A DNA stretch of 64,000 bases from an uncultured Mycoplasmatota bacterium (lineage in GTDB: Bacteria; Bacillota_I; Bacilli_A; RF39; UBA660): positions 13,995-77,994 of the forward strand of contig USFG01000006.1 of the NCBI GenBank assembly GCA_900553855.1, given 5' to 3'. Below are positions 61,397 through 64,000 of this stretch, one piece after another. Each line of letters starts with the position of its first letter. Position 1 is the stretch's first letter. A model generated the notes under the pieces. That model was given only the letters and a program-made list of their open reading frames with translations. It was not told the DNA's origin and searched no databases. The position numbers were made by a program, and so were the translations under genes.

Positions 61397-61443
61397 TAAA
61401 AGTCGTGACATGTTTCAATTAAATTAGCATTAGGCTTTCTATT

Positions 61444-61632
61444 TTATTTTCATTACGAAGTTTTGAAAATAAAAACATAATTTTGCTTGGCTTTATACCT
61501 TGCTAAAATTATGCTTAAAAGGGTTTAAAAAGAGAAATTCCCTTTTTCACACCGTTATTGGCTTTGCCAATAACGTAGTGTGTTACTAAAATGGAATTTT
61601 AGTCTTTTATCACGAGCTGTAGCTCGTTTTTT
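61444..61632. repeat. Cluster of four hairpins at the end of the mobile element
   Basis: Four inverted repeats follow each other: 61444-61452/61464-61472; 61476-61486/61502-61513; a long one, CACAC + CGTTATTGG, at 61548-61561 pairing with 61567-61582; and ACGAGCT/AGCTCGT at 61612-61627, ending in T on the + strand. An outer stem (61535-61541/61593-61599) encloses the third. The bases hold no gene. The group may include the origin of transfer or a terminator array. Confidence 0.6.
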
Positions 61633-61831
61633 AAATATTGAAATCTCTATCATCTTTTTCATAATTTTTTGTGTATAAATAATCATTTATTTCATCTTCT
61701 CTAAGTGTTTTATCTGCTATATCGTGTAAATCTTTATTTGTGTATAAATCTAATTTGTGATAATTGGTTATTTCTTCAACAACTTTATCTTTATCATTTT
61801 CAGTTCCTAATTTAAGTAATTTTCTAAAGAA
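61631..61831 (-). pseudogene. Remnant reading frame after the mobV gene
   Basis: An open frame of 66 codons with protein-like composition (RKLLKLGTENDKDKVVEE, later HKLDLYTNKDLHDI), in the same frame as mobV and separated from it only by the mobV TAA at 61832-61834. There is no ATG, GTG or TTG to start it. It may be the end of a longer gene cut by mutation, or a read-through tail. Confidence 0.4.
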
Positions 61832-62875
61832 TTATTTTAATGATTGAACTATTATATTTAATAAACTTTTTAATTTATTATTTTCTTGTTGTAGTTCTTT
61901 ATTTTTATATTCTAATCTTTTAACTTCATATTGAATATTTCTTTTTTGATTTTCTAAATCTTTATAACTTTGTGTATAATCAGTTAGTTCTTTAAATAAT
62001 GCTTGATTTCTAGGCATATCTTTAATAACTCTTTTTGAAGTATTCATAAAATTATTTAAAGTATCATAAGTATCTTTATCAATTTTAACTTCTTTACCCG
62101 TTATTGTAGGTTTAGAAGTTTTTAATTGTTCTTGTAGTTCTTCAAAATCTTTAGTCATAAGATAATTTTGTTTTTCTAATCTGTTATCTAGTTTACGAGT
62201 TATTTTCTTAAATTCTTTTATTGAAATATGCTCGTTATCGCTGTTTTTAATGCCTCTTTCCAGGTCAAAACCTTTGTCTATTAGTCTTTGATAGTATTTG
62301 TCTTGAAGTAGGCTTAAATAGGCTTTATCTTTGATATATTGCTTTTTTGAAATAGTGTATTTTTCAGTATTAGTTCTTTTATCATATTTTCTAATTAAAG
62401 GTACAACTACACAATGGATATGTGGTGTTTTTTCATCTAGGTGCAGTGTATCGTGTAATACTTGTTCTTTTGTATAACCTAAATCTTCATAAACAAATTC
62501 CATACAAGTATCAGCCCATTTTTTAATTTGTCTTTTATTCATATCTTTAAAGAAATCATTATCACTTGTAAATAGTAATTCATCTGCAACTACATTATTT
62601 GAATCATCTACCATTTGTTTAAATGTTTTCTTTCTATCATCTCTCATAGTTTCCATTCGTTTATCGTGTTCTTTTTTATATTCTTTTGTTAAGTTATAGA
62701 ATCCTTTAATATATTTTTCAGAAAGTGGTACTAGTTCAATATTATTTTTAGTTTTTGTAATATCTATATCAGGGTTAGATTTATATGCTTTTTTCTCTCG
62801 TTTGTTGTGCGATCCGATTTGTGCGAGATCAGATAATTTATTTATTGGCTCAACTCTAAATATTGCATAACTCAT
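61832..62875 (-). CDS. MobV-type relaxase (Pre/Mob)
   Basis: A 347-aa plasmid recombination/mobilisation enzyme that nicks at an origin of transfer. The N-terminus SYAIFRVEPINKLSDLAQIGSH and the metal site HLDEKTPHIHCVVVPL (HxDExxPHxH) near residue 166 are both intact. The C-terminal 130 residues are a coiled coil (KNKELQQENNKLKSLL). It overlaps the recombinase gene by 20 bp. It has no secretion genes beside it, so the element would need a helper channel. Confidence 0.9.
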   Translation of the reverse strand: MSYAIFRVEPINKLSDLAQIGSHNKREKKAYKSNPDIDITKTKNNIELVPLSEKYIKGFYNLTKEYKKEHDKRMETMRDDRKKTFKQMVDDSNNVVADELLFTSDNDFFKDMNKRQIKKWADTCMEFVYEDLGYTKEQVLHDTLHLDEKTPHIHCVVVPLIRKYDKRTNTEKYTISKKQYIKDKAYLSLLQDKYYQRLIDKGFDLERGIKNSDNEHISIKEFKKITRKLDNRLEKQNYLMTKDFEELQEQLKTSKPTITGKEVKIDKDTYDTLNNFMNTSKRVIKDMPRNQALFKELTDYTQSYKDLENQKRNIQYEVKRLEYKNKELQQENNKLKSLLNIIVQSLK

Positions 62876-64000
62876 TTTTATATACCTCTTTTACTTTTTC
62901 TAAAACCTCTTTATAAAGTGAATTGCCATTTTTATCTTTGATATCAGATAAGTCTATTGTTATAACACCTAATCTAAAGTTTTGCTTTTTATAGTTTTTG
63001 TCATTCTTAATACAAATTAATCTTATTATTTTTTCGGCTTCAATATCTGAACTAAACGAGATATCTTTTAAATCATCATCAGTATCAACTTCATAATAGT
63101 TTAGTTTATAATCACTTCCCATAGTTTCTTGTAATTTATTAAAGTATTTAAGTGCTTGTTTTTGCGTTTTATGTTCTTTATTCATGTTTAAACTACAACC
63201 ATAATCATCAACAAACCATTTAAGATTATATGGTAGTCCATAATTATTATGATTGCTAATCATACCCATTATATAATCTGACCTAAAATTTCCATCTACC
63301 ATTTCTACTTTATCATTAACTTTTTTAATTTCAATATTATCAATATAAGTAGCAACTAGTTTTTGTCTTTTTTCTCTTGTTTCATTTACCCAATTATAAA
63401 TATTTTCAATAAATTTTTCTGGATTAACATATGTTTCTATTTCTTGTTTATCTTGTATAATCAATAAATCATCAATAGTGAAACTTAAATTCTCATATTG
63501 TTTTTGTTCTTTTAATTTATTAGTTAATTCAGTTCTTTGATATTCAATATGTTTTATCTCTTTATCAAAATCATTAAGTTTTAATACACCTTTGATATAA
63601 GCGGTTTTAATTCTATCCATTTGCTTATCTAAATTCTTAATTTCTTTTTCATAATCTGCTTGTTTGTTATCCAATTTAGATTTAATAAATGGTGTGTAAT
63701 AATCATTTATAAGTTCATCTTGTTTAACTAGTTCCAACATTAAACCTAGTAATAAACTTTCTATTTCATATTCTTTGTAAGTAGTTTTACAACTCTCACA
63801 TTTATAGTAATAATATTTCTTTCCACTTTTCTTTTTAGTGGTAGCACATCCACCTAGAAATTTACCACAATTAGCACATTTAAGTTTGTTAGTAAAAAGA
63901 TAAGTAGCTGTTCTTTCATAATGTCTAGCATTTCTTCGTTTTTGATATTGTCAATTTTCCCATTTTTCTTTTGATACTATTGGCTCAACAACATTTTCAT
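62856..64000 (-). pseudogene. Large serine recombinase, central and C-terminal part, with in-frame TGA
   Basis: The frame is open from the window edge apart from one TGA at 63951-63953. Upstream of the TGA it reads NVVEPIVSKEKWEN; after it come YQKRRNARHYERTATYLF and a zinc-ribbon (KCANCGKFLGG, then YKCESCKTTY). The remaining 294 codons from the ATG at 63740 carry the coiled-coil region and C-terminus. In relatives, as I recall, the interrupted codon is Cys. This could be a recent null mutation; the catalytic N-terminus is outside the window. Confidence 0.65.

Noticed and set aside
1..64000. CRISPR arrays
   Set aside because: No regularly spaced direct repeats were seen, and no cas genes are present.
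1..64000. Mycoplasma-type code (TGA = Trp)
   Set aside because: All clear genes use TGG and end correctly at TGA where present. The tRNA-Trp has a CCA anticodon, and full gram-positive wall and spore genes argue against Mollicutes sensu stricto.

Overview
The window is very AT-rich (G+C roughly a quarter to 30 percent by eye). It uses TGG for Trp and reads cleanly with the standard bacterial code. Ribosome binding sites are either AAGGAGG or a short GGTGAT placed 3-4 nt before the start codon. It looks like chromosome of a low-GC Gram-positive (Bacilli / Erysipelotrichia / RF39-like) gut-type anaerobe. Supporting evidence is an arginine deiminase operon, LysM and NlpC/P60 hydrolases, a CIRCE-regulated ClpB, and sporulation-type genes (GerQ-like coat protein, CwlJ/SleB-like hydrolase, CwlD-like amidase, SpoVB-like flippase).

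Layout. 1-4 kb: end of a thioredoxin-like gene, then a TetR-ABC exporter operon. 4-5.8 kb: L,D-transpeptidase, VTT-domain membrane protein, rhodanese. 5.9-18.6 kb: a type IV secretion (conjugation-type) locus with VirD4 coupling ATPase, bifunctional wall hydrolase, VirB4 split into TrsD/TrsE-like proteins, a TrsC/VirB3-like protein, a TrbL/VirB6-like protein and two VirB2-like small membrane proteins. No relaxase lies beside it. 18.6-23.2 kb: accessory envelope genes (pentapeptide repeats, two InlB-repeat proteins, one of them a zinc-protease candidate, and a DHH phosphoesterase). 23.3-31.1 kb: a defence island with an OLD nuclease + UvrD-like helicase (Gabija-like), an M.HaeIII-like methyltransferase with a probable endonuclease, an ASCH protein and a PD-(D/E)xK-like protein, ending in a broken serine recombinase.

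31.2-32.4 kb: tRNA-Trp, then divergently a gene-free but highly structured stretch of about 470 nt with its own promoter, directly upstream of a small multi-spanning membrane protein. I read this pair as an OLE (ornate large extremophilic) RNA with its partner OapA. This is the most interesting item in the window. 32.4-44 kb: wall hydrolases, ClpB, HtrA, an Abi protein, a DUF3800 gene with a probable 65-nt small RNA directly after it, and the rplM-rpsI operon with a leader. 43.6-51.3 kb: arcA-arcB-arcC-yfcC, an amino-acid ABC transporter and YitT. 51.4-60.7 kb: gerQ, an MBL hydrolase, SpoVB-like flippase, ung, rlmH, a YycJ-like hydrolase, an M23 peptidase, then dnaB, rplI and rpsF-ssb-rpsR with an S6:S18-type leader.

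60.8-64 kb: a possible small RNA and a 15-bp inverted repeat with outward-facing -10 boxes, a small zinc-ribbon gene, a dense cluster of hairpins, and the left end of a second mobile element (MobV relaxase plus a large serine recombinase carrying an in-frame TGA). That element runs off the right edge of the window.
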